Positions 1 to 13,600 of a stretch of DNA of 64,000 bases are shown piece by piece. Position 1 is the stretch's first letter. Each line of letters opens with the position of its first letter. Location: assembly GCF_036898095.1 (NCBI RefSeq), contig NC_090744.1:10994177-11058176 (forward strand). Reading direction: 5' to 3'. Under the pieces are notes generated by a model. The model did not search any database, had not been told where the DNA came from, and saw nothing but the letters and a program-made list of their open reading frames with translations. The position numbers and the translations under genes are program-made. The DNA is from Palaemon carinicauda. Lineage: Eukaryota > Arthropoda > Malacostraca > Decapoda > Palaemonidae.

Positions 1-207
1 CGAATAATGATGAATATTTGTATAAAGATTAATACAAAAATTATTACTCGTAGCATGATAACAAAATCGCCAAAAATGCAAATAACTACATCGTATTTCA
101 TATCGTAAAATAACAGCTGAAATATTCTATCAGTTACTTGGAGCAACATGTTATTTTAATCCTTACAATATCAGACATTTTTACAATAGTATACGTCTTT
201 TTCAAGT

Positions 208-208
<1 letters not shown>

Positions 209-252
<44 letters not shown>

Positions 253-390
253 GGAAAAGGAAGAGAAGACGACGGATTGACGAACTAAGAAAGCTTGCGG
301 GCGTGGACTGGCATAGAAAGACCGTAATCAGACGCAACTGGAAAGTCATGTCTGAGGCCCTTGTTCTGCAGTGGATTACTAACAGCCGAT

Positions 391-434
<44 letters not shown>
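209..434. repeat. (GA)n and (TA)n microsatellites
   Basis: An uninterrupted (GA)n run occupies 209-249 and a (TA)n run with one C interruption occupies about 390-434. Another short (TA)n tract lies at 652-679. I see no coding potential beyond low-complexity frames between 1 and 690. Confidence 0.95.
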
Positions 435-699
435 AGACAAATAACCTTATTTGAGTGGATTTCATATGTAGATGATTTGTACATGTGTGTAATGCATTTG
501 TTAATTTTATTAATTAATAAGAAATCGAGAGACGAAAGGTTTTATATGTAATTGAGAAGGAATAGATTAAAACATGGAGAGATGCGAGAGCGACCATTCG
601 GCAGGTGTTATACAAGATGCGCTTACGGTTAGGAATTAAAAGACGCACACTTATATATATATATTATATATATATATAACGTTTATATTGAATAGACAA

Positions 700-731
700 C
701 GTCTTGGTGGCGTTTAGAAAGGACGAGAATG

Positions 732-773
<42 letters not shown>

Positions 774-847
774 CAAAATGTGTGAAGGATGAAATGGAAA
801 TCGGAGAAGAAACCGAATCATCTTCCGCCTTTGAAGACTCTCTGAAC

Positions 848-889
<42 letters not shown>

Positions 890-919
890 ACTTTTCAGGA
901 CTGAAAAAGGATGATAATG

Positions 920-959
<40 letters not shown>

Positions 960-1039
960 GTCAAAATGTGTGAAGGATGAAATGGAAATCGGAGAAGAAA
1001 CCAAATCATCTTCCACCTTTGAAGACGCTCTGAACATTT

Positions 1040-1092
<53 letters not shown>

Positions 1093-1120
1093 ATGATTGC
1101 TTCTTCTTTCAAGAACACGA
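700..1120. repeat. Tandem duplication of ~190 bp carrying (CT)n tracts
   Basis: A block of unique sequence following a (CT)n tract (770-850) recurs at 958-1040. The blocks share about 80 bp beginning GAGTCAAAATGTGTGAAGGA with a few substitutions. Each copy is flanked by (CT)n or (GA)n runs (737-769, 852-888, 921-956, 1045-1089). The second copy's terminal tract has switched from CT to GA, which suggests inversion or independent expansion. The frames that read through are serine/leucine or arginine/glutamate runs and are not genes. Confidence 0.85.
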
Positions 1121-1399
1121 AGAAAATCTATACGGAATTGAACGAAAAATGAAGAATTCCAAAAATGTCTTCAGCGCCAGTTGGCTTTGCCTCAGGAACG
1201 CTTCAAGCGCTGCAAAATTTTACGATTCGAGGCGAAAGAAAACTAGTGTTAATCTTTCATTTTCTTGTCGGTCTTTTTATTTTTTTTTTTCTGTACTTCT
1301 TTATCTAGTGGATTCTCGGTCGCTTTATCCGTATATTAATATATATGATAATAAATAAGAAAGTTATTATACGATAGTTTTTCTCTCTATCTTTCTTGG

Positions 1400-1460
1400 A
1401 ACCTTCTTACCTGAAGACATATCGACTGAAGGCGAAAAGGAAGTTGTTGCATCTTAATGG

Positions 1461-1507
<47 letters not shown>

Positions 1508-1562
1508 TACCGGAAGACATATCGACTCCGGCTGAAGCCAAACAAGAATTTGTTGCATTCTA

Positions 1563-1605
<43 letters not shown>
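1400..1605. repeat. Second local duplication with (CT)n tracts, just upstream of the kinase gene
   Basis: A segment containing GAAGACATATCGACT and ending before a (CT)n tract occurs at about 1410-1503 and again at about 1511-1603, roughly 105 bp apart. Together with the T-rich run to 1622 it forms the pyrimidine-rich stretch ahead of a plausible splice acceptor. Confidence 0.8.
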
Positions 1606-1609
<4 letters not shown>

Positions 1610-1643
1610 TTTTTCTTTTTTTTTAATATTATACTTGGTTCAG
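1606..1643 (+). promoter_or_regulatory. Candidate 3' splice site ahead of the kinase start codon
   Basis: A long pyrimidine tract (CT repeats, then T-runs to about 1624) is followed by TTGGTTCAG ending at 1643. This would put a non-coding 5' exon junction 29 bp before the ATG at 1673. Seen: the tract and the CAG. Inferred: that the upstream open frame starting at 1457 is intronic low-complexity sequence rather than protein. Confidence 0.5.
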
Positions 1644-1672
1644 GTGTCAAAGAAGATAGTTATTACTTAAAA

Positions 1673-4600
1673 ATGGCGAGTAAATTGATTAATGCTGTAT
1701 CATTGTCTGCTGCAAATGGTTTTGCCAGTTTTGTGTGTTATAATACAATGTCCCAGATGTGGACGAAATCTTTAATCCATGAAGATTGGATGTACCCAAT
1801 AGAATATTGTTCAGTGACAGGTTTGCCCATGTACGAATATGAGGATATTTGGTACTTCGTAACCGAGGCACTTGGAGAAGGCGCATTCGGAAGCGTCCAT
1901 AAACTTGGAGGGATTTTCGAAGGCTACTGCCTGAAAACGACTACCGGCGATACGGATCCCGAAGTTCTAAATCTCCTCCAATTTCAGCATTTGGCGGTTC
2001 CAGAAGTCATAGGAATCACTAGAGACAAGCAGGGGATCGTCATGTCGTGCCATCAGATGACGCTCCAAGACTGGGTGTGGGAGATGGCACCACCCTGGGA
2101 GGAGTTGCTGCCCGTACTGATAGAGCTTGCAGAAATACTGCAAAGCTTCCACGACGCTGGTTACTGCCATAACGATGTGAAATTCGATAACGTTATGGTA
2201 GACTTTCCGCCCGAAGGAGGGGTTCCGAGGGTGACAGTGATCGACTTAGGCCTAATGACACCGATCGGATTCAATCCTTTTAACCCTCAACAGATCCCAC
2301 ATGGGTGTCAATGGTTCGCTCCCAAGATCCTTTCGGGATGGGAGTGCGGCCCCGGCACTGATGCTTTCAGCTTGGCTGTTGCTATCAACCATCTAGTATG
2401 GAACAATTCGCTTGTAGTTGGAGAGTACCTCAACAGTCTCCTGGGTTGGTATGCAAATTGTTATGGAGACGAGTGGGGTTGTGACATGGAAACACTGATA
2501 GCAGCATTACGGGTGGAATACTACGGCTGGTACACCGACGAACAGGATAATCAGCAATGGGAAAATTTGACCAATTACGATTATGAACAGGTACGTTATC
2601 GCCAGGGTGGCCACGACGGTGAATTTGAGGAAGGCCAATGGAAGTTGAGGATTTTAGAAAAAGAAAGAAAAGACAAAGAGCCGATGGAGTTTTATCCCCA
2701 CATTAGGCACAAGATAATCAAAGATTATCTTTCTCTGAAGAAGAAAGAAGTGGCACGTTCGAGGCAGCCATGTGCCCAGGACGAATGCGAACGAGAGGAA
2801 ATGATGAACAGAATACTATCCCTGGAGAGGAAAGTCGATTTCGTCACGCAAGAAAATAATACACTGAGTAAGGAAAACACTAGACTCGTGAATCTTCTAC
2901 AACAGAAAGAAGAGGTTTTCAAAGAGAAAACGAAGAAAATAGAAAAGGAACTGGAGCGGGAGAAGCGCAGGCACGGTTGGTGGGACCTGGGATGGGCAGG
3001 AAATTCGGGATTTACAGGGTCGGACTTGGGAAGAATGGTTGAATTTGGGTGGAATGAAAGGGGATATTTTGAAAGAAGGAAGATGAACATGGATGGAAGG
3101 AAGATGGACAATAGATATCATTATGGCCAACAGGGATATCCTGCTCCAACAGTACGAGGACCTGCTCCTCATCCACGAGGACCTGCTCCTCATCCACGAG
3201 GACCTGCTCCTGATCCACGAGGACCTGCTCCTCATCCACGAGGACCTGCTCCTAATCCACGAGGACCTGCTCCTCATCCACGAGGACCTGCTCCTCATCC
3301 ACGAGGACGTACTCCTCAACAATATGGCCCACCAGCTCAAAAACAATTGGCTGTCAAAGGAAGTGTCCACAGGTGTTCAAAGGAAGAAACAAAACGACCT
3401 CCTTTAAATAGCTGGCTGCAAAAAGAGGTGGTTAAAAGTGACCAGAAGAACCGGGAACAAATGGCCAGAGATCCGAGGAGCGAGAGTCAATCACTGCAGG
3501 AAAAAGCAGACTATAAAGTTATTTCTAAGCCTAGTGGAATTCCCGCGTCCTACCTACCTATAGAAAAAATCATGGATGAGCTAAACAATGAAATAGTGGA
3601 GCTTAGAAAACATCTTTATGAAAGGGGATATTTTGAAAGAAGGAAGATGAACATGGCTGGAAGGAAGATGGACAATAGAACTTTGGAAGAAAGGGTCTCT
3701 GACCTAGAAGCGATCCAGACAGTATTCATCAAGGATATGAAAAATATCCTTCCATACATATTCAACCCTTTTAAAATGTATAAGAAGCTTTTCGAAATAA
3801 TCTTTGGACTAAATAAGAAGAAGAAAGGAGACGACAAAACGGAGAAAGATGTTCCAGACCCTTATGCAATGCAGGACCCCTATGCAATGCAGGACCCCTA
3901 TGCTCGCCCTTATGGTCAGGCAGGAGCTGGTCAAGGTCCTTATGCAGGATATCATTATGGCCAACAGGGATATCCTGCTCAACCAGCTCCTCGGGGTCCA
4001 CCAGCTCCTTGGGGTCCACCAGCTCCTCGGGGTCCACCAGCTCCTCGGGGTCCACCAGCTCCTCGGGGTCCACCAGCTCCTTGGGGTCCACCAGCTCCTC
4101 GGGGTCCTCCAGCTCCTCGGGGTCCACCAGGACGACCTCGGGGTCCACCAGGTCCTCGGGGTCCACCAGGTCCTCGGGGTCCACCAGGACGACCTCGGGG
4201 TCCACCAGGTCCTCGGGGTCCACCAGGTCCTCAGGGTCCACCAGGACGACCTCGGGGTCCACGAGGACCTGCTCCTCGTCCAGAAAGACCTCAGGGTCAA
4301 TGGGGCCCACCAGTTCAAAAACAATTGGCTGTCAAAAGAAGTGTCCACAGGTGTTCAAAGGAAGAAACAAAACGACCTCCTTTAAATAGCTGGCTGCAAA
4401 AAGAGGTGGTTAAAAGTGACCAGAAGAACCGGGAACAAATGGCCAGAGATCCGAGGAGCGAGAGTCAATCACTGCAGGAAAAAGCAGACTATAAAGTTAT
4501 TTCTAAGCCTAGTGGAATTCCCGCGTCCTACCTACCTATAGAAAAAATCATGGATGAGCTAAACAATGAAATAGTGGAGCTTAGAAAACATCTTTATGAA

Positions 4601-7600
4601 AGGGGATATTTTGAAAGAAGGAAGATGAACATGGCTGGAAGGAAGATGGACAATAGAACTTTGGAAGAAAGGGTCTCTGACCTAGAAGCGATCCAGACAG
4701 TATTCATCAAGGATATGAAAAATATCCTTCCATACATATTCAACCCTTTTAAAATGTATAAGAAGCTTTTCGAAATAATCTTTGGACTAAATAAGAAGAA
4801 GAAAGGAGACGACAAAACGGAGAAAGATGTTCCAGACCCTTATGCAATGCAGGACCCCTATGCAATGCAGGACCCCTATGCTCGCCCTTATGGTCAGGCA
4901 GGAGCTGGTCAAGGTCCTTATGCAGGATATCATTATGGCCAACAGGGATATCCTGCTCAACCAGCTCCTCGGGGTCCACCAGCTCCTTGGGGTCCACCAG
5001 CTCCTCGGGGTCCACCAGCTCCTTGGGGTCCACCAGCTCCTCGGGGTCCTCCAGCTCCTCGGGGTCCACCAGGACGACCTCGGGGTCCACCAGGTCCTCG
5101 GGGTCCACCAGGTCCTCGGGGTCCACCAGGACGACCTCGGGGTCCACCAGGTCCTCGGGGTCCACCAGGTCCTCAGGGTCCACCAGGACGACCTCGGGGT
5201 CCACGAGGACCTGCTCCTCGTCCAGAAAGACCTCAGGGTCAATGGGGCCCACCAGTTCAAAAACAATTGGCTGTCAAAAGAAGTGTCCACAGGTGTTCAA
5301 AGGAAGAAACAAAACGACCTCCTTTAAATAGCTGGCTGCAAAAAGAGGTGGTTAAAAGTGACCAGAAGAACCGGGAACAAATGGCCAGAGATCCGAGGAG
5401 CGAGAGTCAATCACTGCAGGAAAAAGCAGACTATAAAGTTATTTCTAAGCCTAGTGGAATTCCCGCGTCCTACCTACCTATAGAAAAAATCATGGATGAG
5501 CTAAACAATGAAATAGTGGAGCTTAGAAAACATCTTTATGAAAGGGGATATTTTGAAAGAAGGAAGATGAACATGGCTGGAAGGAAGATGGACAATAGAA
5601 CTTTGGAAGAAAGGGTCTCTGACCTAGAAGCGATCCAGACAGTATTCATCAAGGATATGAAAAATATCCTTCCATACATATTCAACCCTTTTAAAATGTA
5701 TAAGAAGCTTTTCGAAATAATCTTTGGACTAAATAAGAAGAAGAAAGGAGACGACAAAACGGAGAAAGATGTTCCAGACCCTTATGCAATGCAGGACCCC
5801 TATGCAATGCAGGACCCCTATGCTCGCCCTTATGGTCAGGCAGGAGCTGGTCAAGGTCCTTATGCAGGATATCATTATGGCCAACAGGGATATCCTGCTC
5901 AACCAGCTCCTCGGGGTCCACCAGCTCCTCGGGGTCCACCAGCTCCTCGGGGTCCACCAGCTCCTTGGGGTCCACCAGCTCCTCGGGGTCCTCCAGCTCC
6001 TCGGGGTCCACCAGGACGACCTCGGGGTCCACCAGGTCCTCGGGGTCCACCAGGTCCTCGGGGTCCACCAGGACGACCTCGGGGTCCACCAGGTCCTCGG
6101 GGTCCACCAGGTCCTCAGGGTCCACCAGGACGACCTCGGGGTCCACGAGGACCTGCTCCTCGTCCAGAAAGACCTCAGGGTCAATGGGGCCCACCAGTTC
6201 AAAAACAATTGGCTGTCAAAAGAAGTGTCCACAGGTGTTCAAAGGAAGAAACAAAACGACCTCCTTTAAATAGCTGGCTGCAAAAAGAGGTGGTTAAAAG
6301 TGACCAGAAGAACCGGGAACAAATGGCCAGAGATCCGAGGAGCGAGAGTCAATCACTGCAGGAAAAAGCAGACTATAAAGTTATTTCTAAGCCTAGTGGA
6401 ATTCCCGCGTCCTACCTACCTATAGAAAAAATCATGGATGAGCTAAACAATGAAATAGTGGAGCTTAGAAAACATCTTTATGAAAGGGGATATTTTGAAA
6501 GAAGGAAGATGAACATGGCTGGAAGGAAGATGGACAATAGAACTTTGGAAGAAAGGGTCTCTGACCTAGAAGCGATCCAGACAGTATTCATCAAGGATAT
6601 GAAAAATATCCTTCCATACATATTCAACCCTTTTAAAATGTATAAGAAGCTTTTCGAAATAATCTTTGGACTAAATAAGAAGAAGAAAGGAGACGACAAA
6701 ACGGAGAAAGATGTTCCAGACCCTTATGCAATGCAGGACCCCTATGCAATGCAGGACCCCTATGCTCGCCCTTATGGTCAGGCAGGAGCTGGTCAAGGTC
6801 CTTATGCAGGATATCATTATGGCCAACAGGGATATCCTGCTCAACCAGCTCCTCGGGGTCCACCAGCTCCTTGGGGTCCACCAGCTCCTCGGGGTCCACC
6901 AGCTCCTTGGGGTCCACCAGCTCCTCGGGGTCCTCCAGCTCCTCGGGGTCCACCAGGACGACCTCGGGGTCCACCAGGTCCTCGGGGTCCACCAGGTCCT
7001 CGGGGTCCACCAGGACGACCTCGGGGTCCACCAGGTCCTCGGGGTCCACCAGGTCCTCAGGGACCACCAGGACGACCTCGGGGTCCACGAGGACCTGCTC
7101 CTCGTCCAGAAAGACCTCAGGGTCAATGGGGCCCACCAGTTCAAAAACAATTGGCTGTCAAAAGAAGTGTCCACAGGTGTTCAAAGGAAGAAACAAAACG
7201 ACCTCCTTTAAATAGCTGGCTGCAAAAAGAGGTGGTTAAAAGTGACCAGAAGAACCGGGAACAAATGGCCAGAGATCCGAGGAGCGAGAGTCAATCACTG
7301 CAGGAAAAAGCAGACTATAAAGTTATTTCTAAGCCTAGTGGAATTCCCGCGTCCTACCTACCTATAGAAAAAATCATGGATGAGCTAAACAATGAAATAG
7401 TGGAGCTTAGAAAACATCTTTATGAAAGGGGATATTTTGAAAGAAGGAAGATGAACATGGCTGGAAGGAAGATGGACAATAGAACTTTGGAAGAAAGGGT
7501 CTCTGACCTAGAAGCGATCCAGACAGTATTCATCAAGGATATGAAAAATATCCTTCCATACATATTCAACCCTTTTAAAATGTATAAGAAGCTTTTCGAA

Positions 7601-10600
7601 ATAATCTTTGGACTAAATAAGAAGAAGAAAGGAGACGACAAAACGGAGAAAGATGTTCCAGACCCTTATGCAATGCAGGACCCCTATGCAATGCAGGACC
7701 CCTATGCTCGCCCTTATGGTCAGGCAGGAGCTGGTCAAGGTCCTTATGCAGGATATCATTATGGCCAACAGGGATATCCTGCTCAACCAGCTCCTCGGGG
7801 TCCACCAGCTCCTTGGGGTCCACCAGCTCCTCGGGGTCCACCAGCTCCTTGGGGTCCACCAGCTCCTCGGGGTCCTCCAGCTCCTCGGGGTCCACCAGGA
7901 CGACCTCGGGGTCCACCAGGTCCTCGGGGTCCACCAGGTCCTCGGGGTCCACCAGGACGACCTCGGGGTCCACCAGGTCCTCGGGGTCCACCAGGTCCTC
8001 AGGGTCCACCAGGACGACCTCGGGGTCCACGAGGACCTGCTCCTCGTCCAGAAAGACCTCAGGGTCAATGGGGCCCACCAGTTCAAAAACAATTGGCTGT
8101 CAAAAGAAGTGTCCACAGGTGTTCAAAGGAAGAAACAAAACGACCTCCTTTAAATAGCTGGCTGCAAAAAGAGGTGGTTAAAAGTGACCAGAAGAACCGG
8201 GAACAAATGGCCAGAGATCCGAGGAGCGAGAGTCAATCACTGCAGGAAAAAGCAGACTATAAAGTTATTTCTAAGCCTAGTGGAATTCCCGCGTCCTACC
8301 TACCTATAGAAAAAATCATGGATGAGCTAAACAATGAAATAGTGGAGCTTAGAAAACATCTTTATGAAAGGGGATATTTTGAAAGAAGGAAGATGAACAT
8401 GGCTGGAAGGAAGATGGACAATAGAACTTTGGAAGAAAGGGTCTCTGACCTAGAAGCGATCCAGACAGTATTCATCAAGGATATGAAAAATATCCTTCCA
8501 TACATATTCAACCCTTTTAAAATGTATAAGAAGCTTTTCGAAATAATCTTTGGACTAAATAAGAAGAAGAAAGGAGACGACAAAACGGAGAAAGATGTTC
8601 CAGACCCTTATGCAATGCAGGACCCCTATGCAATGCAGGACCCCTATGCAATGCAGGACCCCTATGCTCGCCCTTATGGTCAGGCAGGAGCTGGTCAAGG
8701 TCCTTATGCAGGATATCATTATGGCCAACAGGGATATCCTGCTCAACCAGCTCCTCGGGGTCCACCAGCTCCTTGGGGTCCACCAGCTCCTCGGGGTCCA
8801 CCAGCTCCTTGGGGTCCACCAGCTCCTCGGGGTCCTCCAGCTCCTCGGGGTCCACCAGGACGACCTCGGGGTCCACCAGGTCCTCGGGGTCCACCAGGTC
8901 CTCGGGGTCCACCAGGACGACCTCGGGGTCCACCAGGTCCTCGGGGTCCACCAGGTCCTCAGGGTCCACCAGGACGACCTCGGGGTCCACGAGGACCTGC
9001 TCCTCGTCCAGAAAGACCTCAGGGTCAATGGGGCCCACCAGTTCAAAAACAATTGGCTGTCAAAAGAAGTGTCCACAGGTGTTCAAAGGAAGAAACAAAA
9101 CGACCTCCTTTAAATAGCTGGCTGCAAAAAGAGGTGGTTAAAAGTGACCAGAAGAACCGGGAACAAATGGCCAGAGATCCGAGGAGCGAGAGTCAATCAC
9201 TGCAGGAAAAAGCAGACTATAAAGTTATTTCTAAGCCTAGTGGAATTCCCGCGTCCTACCTACCTATAGAAAAAATCATGGATGAGCTAAACAATGAAAT
9301 AGTGGAGCTTAGAAAACATCTTTATGAAAGGGGATATTTTGAAAGAAGGAAGATGAACATGGCTGGAAGGAAGATGGACAATAGAACTTTGGAAGAAAGG
9401 GTCTCTGACCTGGAAGCGATCCAGACAGTATTCATCAAGGATATGAAAAATATCCTTCCATACATATTCAACCCTTTTAAAATGTATAAGAAGCTTTTCG
9501 AAATAATCTTTGGACTAAATAAGAAGAAGAAAGGAGACGACAAAACGGAGAAAGATGTTCCAGACCCTTATGCAATGCAGGACCCCTATGCAATGCAGGA
9601 CCCCTATGCTCGCCCTTATGGTCAGGCAGGAGCTGGTCAAGGTCCTTATGCAGGATATCATTATGGCCAACAGGGATATCCTGCTCAACCAGCTCCTCGG
9701 GGTCCACCAGCTCCTCGGGGTCCACCAGCTCCTCGGGGTCCACCAGCTCCTTGGGGTCCACCAGCTCCTTGGGGTCCTCCAGCTCCTCGGGGTCCACCAG
9801 GACGACCTCGGGGTCCACCAGGTCCTCGGGGTCCACCAGGTCCTCGGGGTCCACCAGGACGACCTCGGGGTCCACCAGGTCCTCGGGGTCCACCAGGTCC
9901 TCAGGGTCCACCAGGACGACCTCGGGGTCCACGAGGACCTGCTCCTCGTCCAGAAAGACCTCAGGGTCAATGGGGCCCACCAGTTCAAAAACAATTGGCT
10001 GTCAAAAGAAGTGTCCACAGGTGTTCAAAGGAAGAAACAAAACGACCTCCTTTAAATAGCTGGCTGCAAAAAGAGGTGGTTAAAAGTGACCAGAAGAACC
10101 GGGAACAAATGGCCAGAGATCCGAGGAGCGAGAGTCAATCACTGCAGGAAAAAGCAGACTATAAAGTTATTTCTAAGCCTAGTGGAATTCCCGCGTCCTA
10201 CCTACCTATAGAAAAAATCATGGATGAGCTAAACAATGAAATAGTGGAGCTTAGAAAACATCTTTATGAAAGGGGATATTTTGAAAGAAGGAAGATGAAC
10301 ATGGCTGGAAGGAAGATGGACAATAGAACTTTGGAAGAAAGGGTCTCTGACCTAGAAGCGATCCAGACAGTATTCATCAAGGATATGAAAAATATCCTTC
10401 CATACATATTCAACCCTTTTAAAATGTATAAGAAGCTTTTCGAAATAATCTTTGGACTAAATAAGAAGAAGAAAGGAGACGACAAAACGGAGAAAGATGT
10501 TCCAGACCCTTATGCAATGCAGGACCCCTATGCAATGCAGGACCCCTATGCTCGCCCTTATGGTCAGGCAGGAGCTGGTCAAGGTCCTTATGCAGGATAT

Positions 10601-13600
10601 CATTATGGCCAACAGGGATATCCTGCTCAACCAGCTCCTCGGGGTCCACCAGCTCCTTGGGGTCCACCAGCTCCTCGGGGTCCACCAGCTCCTCGGGGTC
10701 CACCAGCTCCTCGGGGTCCACCAGCTCCTTGGGGTCCACCAGCTCCTCGGGGTCCTCCAGCTCCTCGGGGTCCACCAGGACGACCTCGGGGTCCACCAGG
10801 TCCTCGGGGTCCACCAGGTCCTCGGGGTCCACCAGGACGACCTCGGGGTCCACCAGGTCCTCGGGGTCCACCAGGTCCTCAGGGTCCACCAGGACGACCT
10901 CGGGGTCCACGAGGACCTGCTCCTCGTCCAGAAAGACCTCAGGGTCAATGGGGCCCACCAGTTCAAAAACAATTGGCTGTCAAAAGAAGTGTCCACAGGT
11001 GTTCAAAGGAAGAAACAAAACGACCTCCTTTAAATAGCTGGCTGCAAAAAGAGGTGGTTAAAAGTGACCAGAAGAACCGGGAACAAATGGCCAGAGATCC
11101 GAGGAGCGAGAGTCAATCACTGCAGGAAAAAGCAGACTATAAAGTTATTTCTAAGCCTAGTGGAATTCCCGCGTCCTACCTACCTATAGAAAAAATCATG
11201 GATGAGCTAAACAATGAAATAGTGGAGCTTAGAAAACATCTTTATGAAAGGGGATATTTTGAAAGAAGGAAGATGAACATGGCTGGAAGGAAGATGGACA
11301 ATAGAACTTTGGAAGAAAGGGTCTCTGACCTAGAAGCGATCCAGACAGTATTCATCAAGGATATGAAAAATATCCTTCCATACATATTCAACCCTTTTAA
11401 AATGTATAAGAAGCTTTTCGAAATAATCTTTGGACTAAATAAGAAGAAGAAAGGAGACGACAAAACGGAGAAAGATGTTCCAGACCCTTATGCAATGCAG
11501 GACCCCTATGCAATGCAGGACCCCTATGCAATGCAGGACCCCTATGCTCGCCCTTATGGTCAGGCAGGAGCTGGTCAAGGTCCTTATGCAGGATATCATT
11601 ATGGCCAACAGGGATATCCTGCTCAACCAGCTCCTCGGGGTCCACCAGCTCCTTGGGGTCCACCAGCTCCTCGGGGTCCACCAGCTCCTTGGGGTCCACC
11701 AGCTCCTCGGGGTCCTCCAGCTCCTCGGGGTCCACCAGGACGACCTCGGGGTCCACCAGGTCCTCGGGGTCCACCAGGTCCTCGGGGTCCACCAGGACGA
11801 CCTCGGGGTCCACCAGGTCCTCGGGGTCCACCAGGTCCTCAGGGTCCACCAGGACGACCTCGGGGTCCACGAGGACCTGCTCCTCGTCCAGAAAGACCTC
11901 AGGGTCAATGGGGCCCACCAGTTCAAAAACAATTGGCTGTCAAAAGAAGTGTCCACAGGTGTTCAAAGGAAGAAACAAAACGACCTCCTTTAAATAGCTG
12001 GCTGCAAAAAGAGGTGGTTAAAAGTGACCAGAAGAACCGGGAACAAATGGCCAGAGATCCGAGGAGCGAGAGTCAATCACTGCAGGAAAAAGCAGACTAT
12101 AAAGTTATTTCTAAGCCTAGTGGAATTCCCGCGTCCTACCTACCTATAGAAAAGATCATGGATGAGCTAAACAATAAAATAGAGGAGCTTAGACAACATC
12201 TTTATAAGAAGAAGAATGAGGAAAAGGAGGAGGAGGAGGAGGAGGAGGAAGAGCAAGTAGAAGAGGAGGTAAAAGAGGATGACTCCTTAGATGAAGAGAT
12301 AAAAGAAGAGTCGGTGGCAGATCTGATTGAAGAAACGACACAGGTAAATTTAACCAGTGATGATGTTGATAATGAAAAGGAGGAGAAGGATTATCGTCAA
12401 GTTACTGCGGACGATCCAATTGTCTCTCTTTGGAATGGAAGAGACCCGATACAGGAAAAGGTTGAAAGTCATCCAGAGAGAAGTGAGAGCCTAACATTAC
12501 AGAAAAAAACCGACTGTGAACTAATTGCTAAACTTAAGGAAGAAATTTTCAAGCTGAAAAGGGACTTGTCAGGTACCAGGCAGATGAATTCTTTGAAAGA
12601 AGGCGACATAAAGAGAGAAGGAAAAGGTAAGTGTGACCTTACAAGACAGATAGAGAAGCTTAGACAAGATCTTTATCAGAAGAAGACGAATGAGGAAAAG
12701 GATGATGAGGAGGAGAATGACTGGACAGAGGAATCAATAGAAGAAGGTCAATCAACAGATTCCTCAAGCTCAATATGTGAACATTCTGAGTTGTGTACTT
12801 TAGGCTTAATATATTCAACCATTTATTTGAAACAAATAGGAATTCTTTTACAGTTATTCAAGCGCAGAAAGCTAATAATGAAAATTTGCCCTTGCATTTT
12901 CAAAAAATTAAAACGTAATATCACGGAAGATGCTGAATTTGGGGAATTCGGCGAGGAATCGGGGAAGAAAAAGAAGAAGAACAAGAAGAAGAAGAAGAAG
13001 AAGAAGAAGAATTACGAAAGTTCGTCTACAATTCCAAAAGGTGGGGTGCCATCAGCACAACCTTATCTGCCTGAACAATATGGTCCATATGAATTTCCAC
13101 CTTTCTTGGAATACCAAGATCCATTTCAACAAAATCCATATGGACCAACTATTCCATTTGAACAACAAAATCCATATGGACCAACTATTCCATTTGAACA
13201 ACCAAATCCATATGGACCAACTATTCCATTTGAACAACCAAATCCATATGCCCAAAATCATCCTTATGGCCAACCAGGAAATCTTCAGGGTCAACCAGGA
13301 TATCATGAACCGCAAGGACCTGCCATCCAATATGGTCCACCAGGACCAGGACCAGGACCAGGACCAGGACCTGGACCTGGACGAGGACGAGGAATGCCAG
13401 GAGCAGGACCAGGCCCAGGACGAGGAATGTCAGGACCAGGACCAGGCCCAGGACGAGGAATGCCAGGAGCAGGACCAGGACCAGGACGAGGAATTGATGG
13501 CCAAGGACCAGGACGAGGAATGCCAGGAGCAGGACCAGGACCAGGACGAGGATTGCCAGGAGCAGGAGCAGGACCAGGACGAGGAATGCCAGGAGCAGGA

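Noticed and set aside
1457..1672. Upstream in-frame extension of the kinase frame
   Set aside because: It translates (CT)n tracts into Leu/Ser runs and crosses a plausible splice acceptor at 1643; the ATG at 1673 has a better context.
3616..11997. Dozens of long overlapping open frames on both strands inside the kinase repeats (for example repeated 73-, 114-, 167- and 179-residue frames)
   Set aside because: They are shadows of the in-frame repeat; because each unit is a multiple of three with G/C-rich low complexity, every frame stays open and repeats. Compositions are pure Leu/Gly/Val, Ser/Thr/Gly or Trp/Ser/Pro runs.
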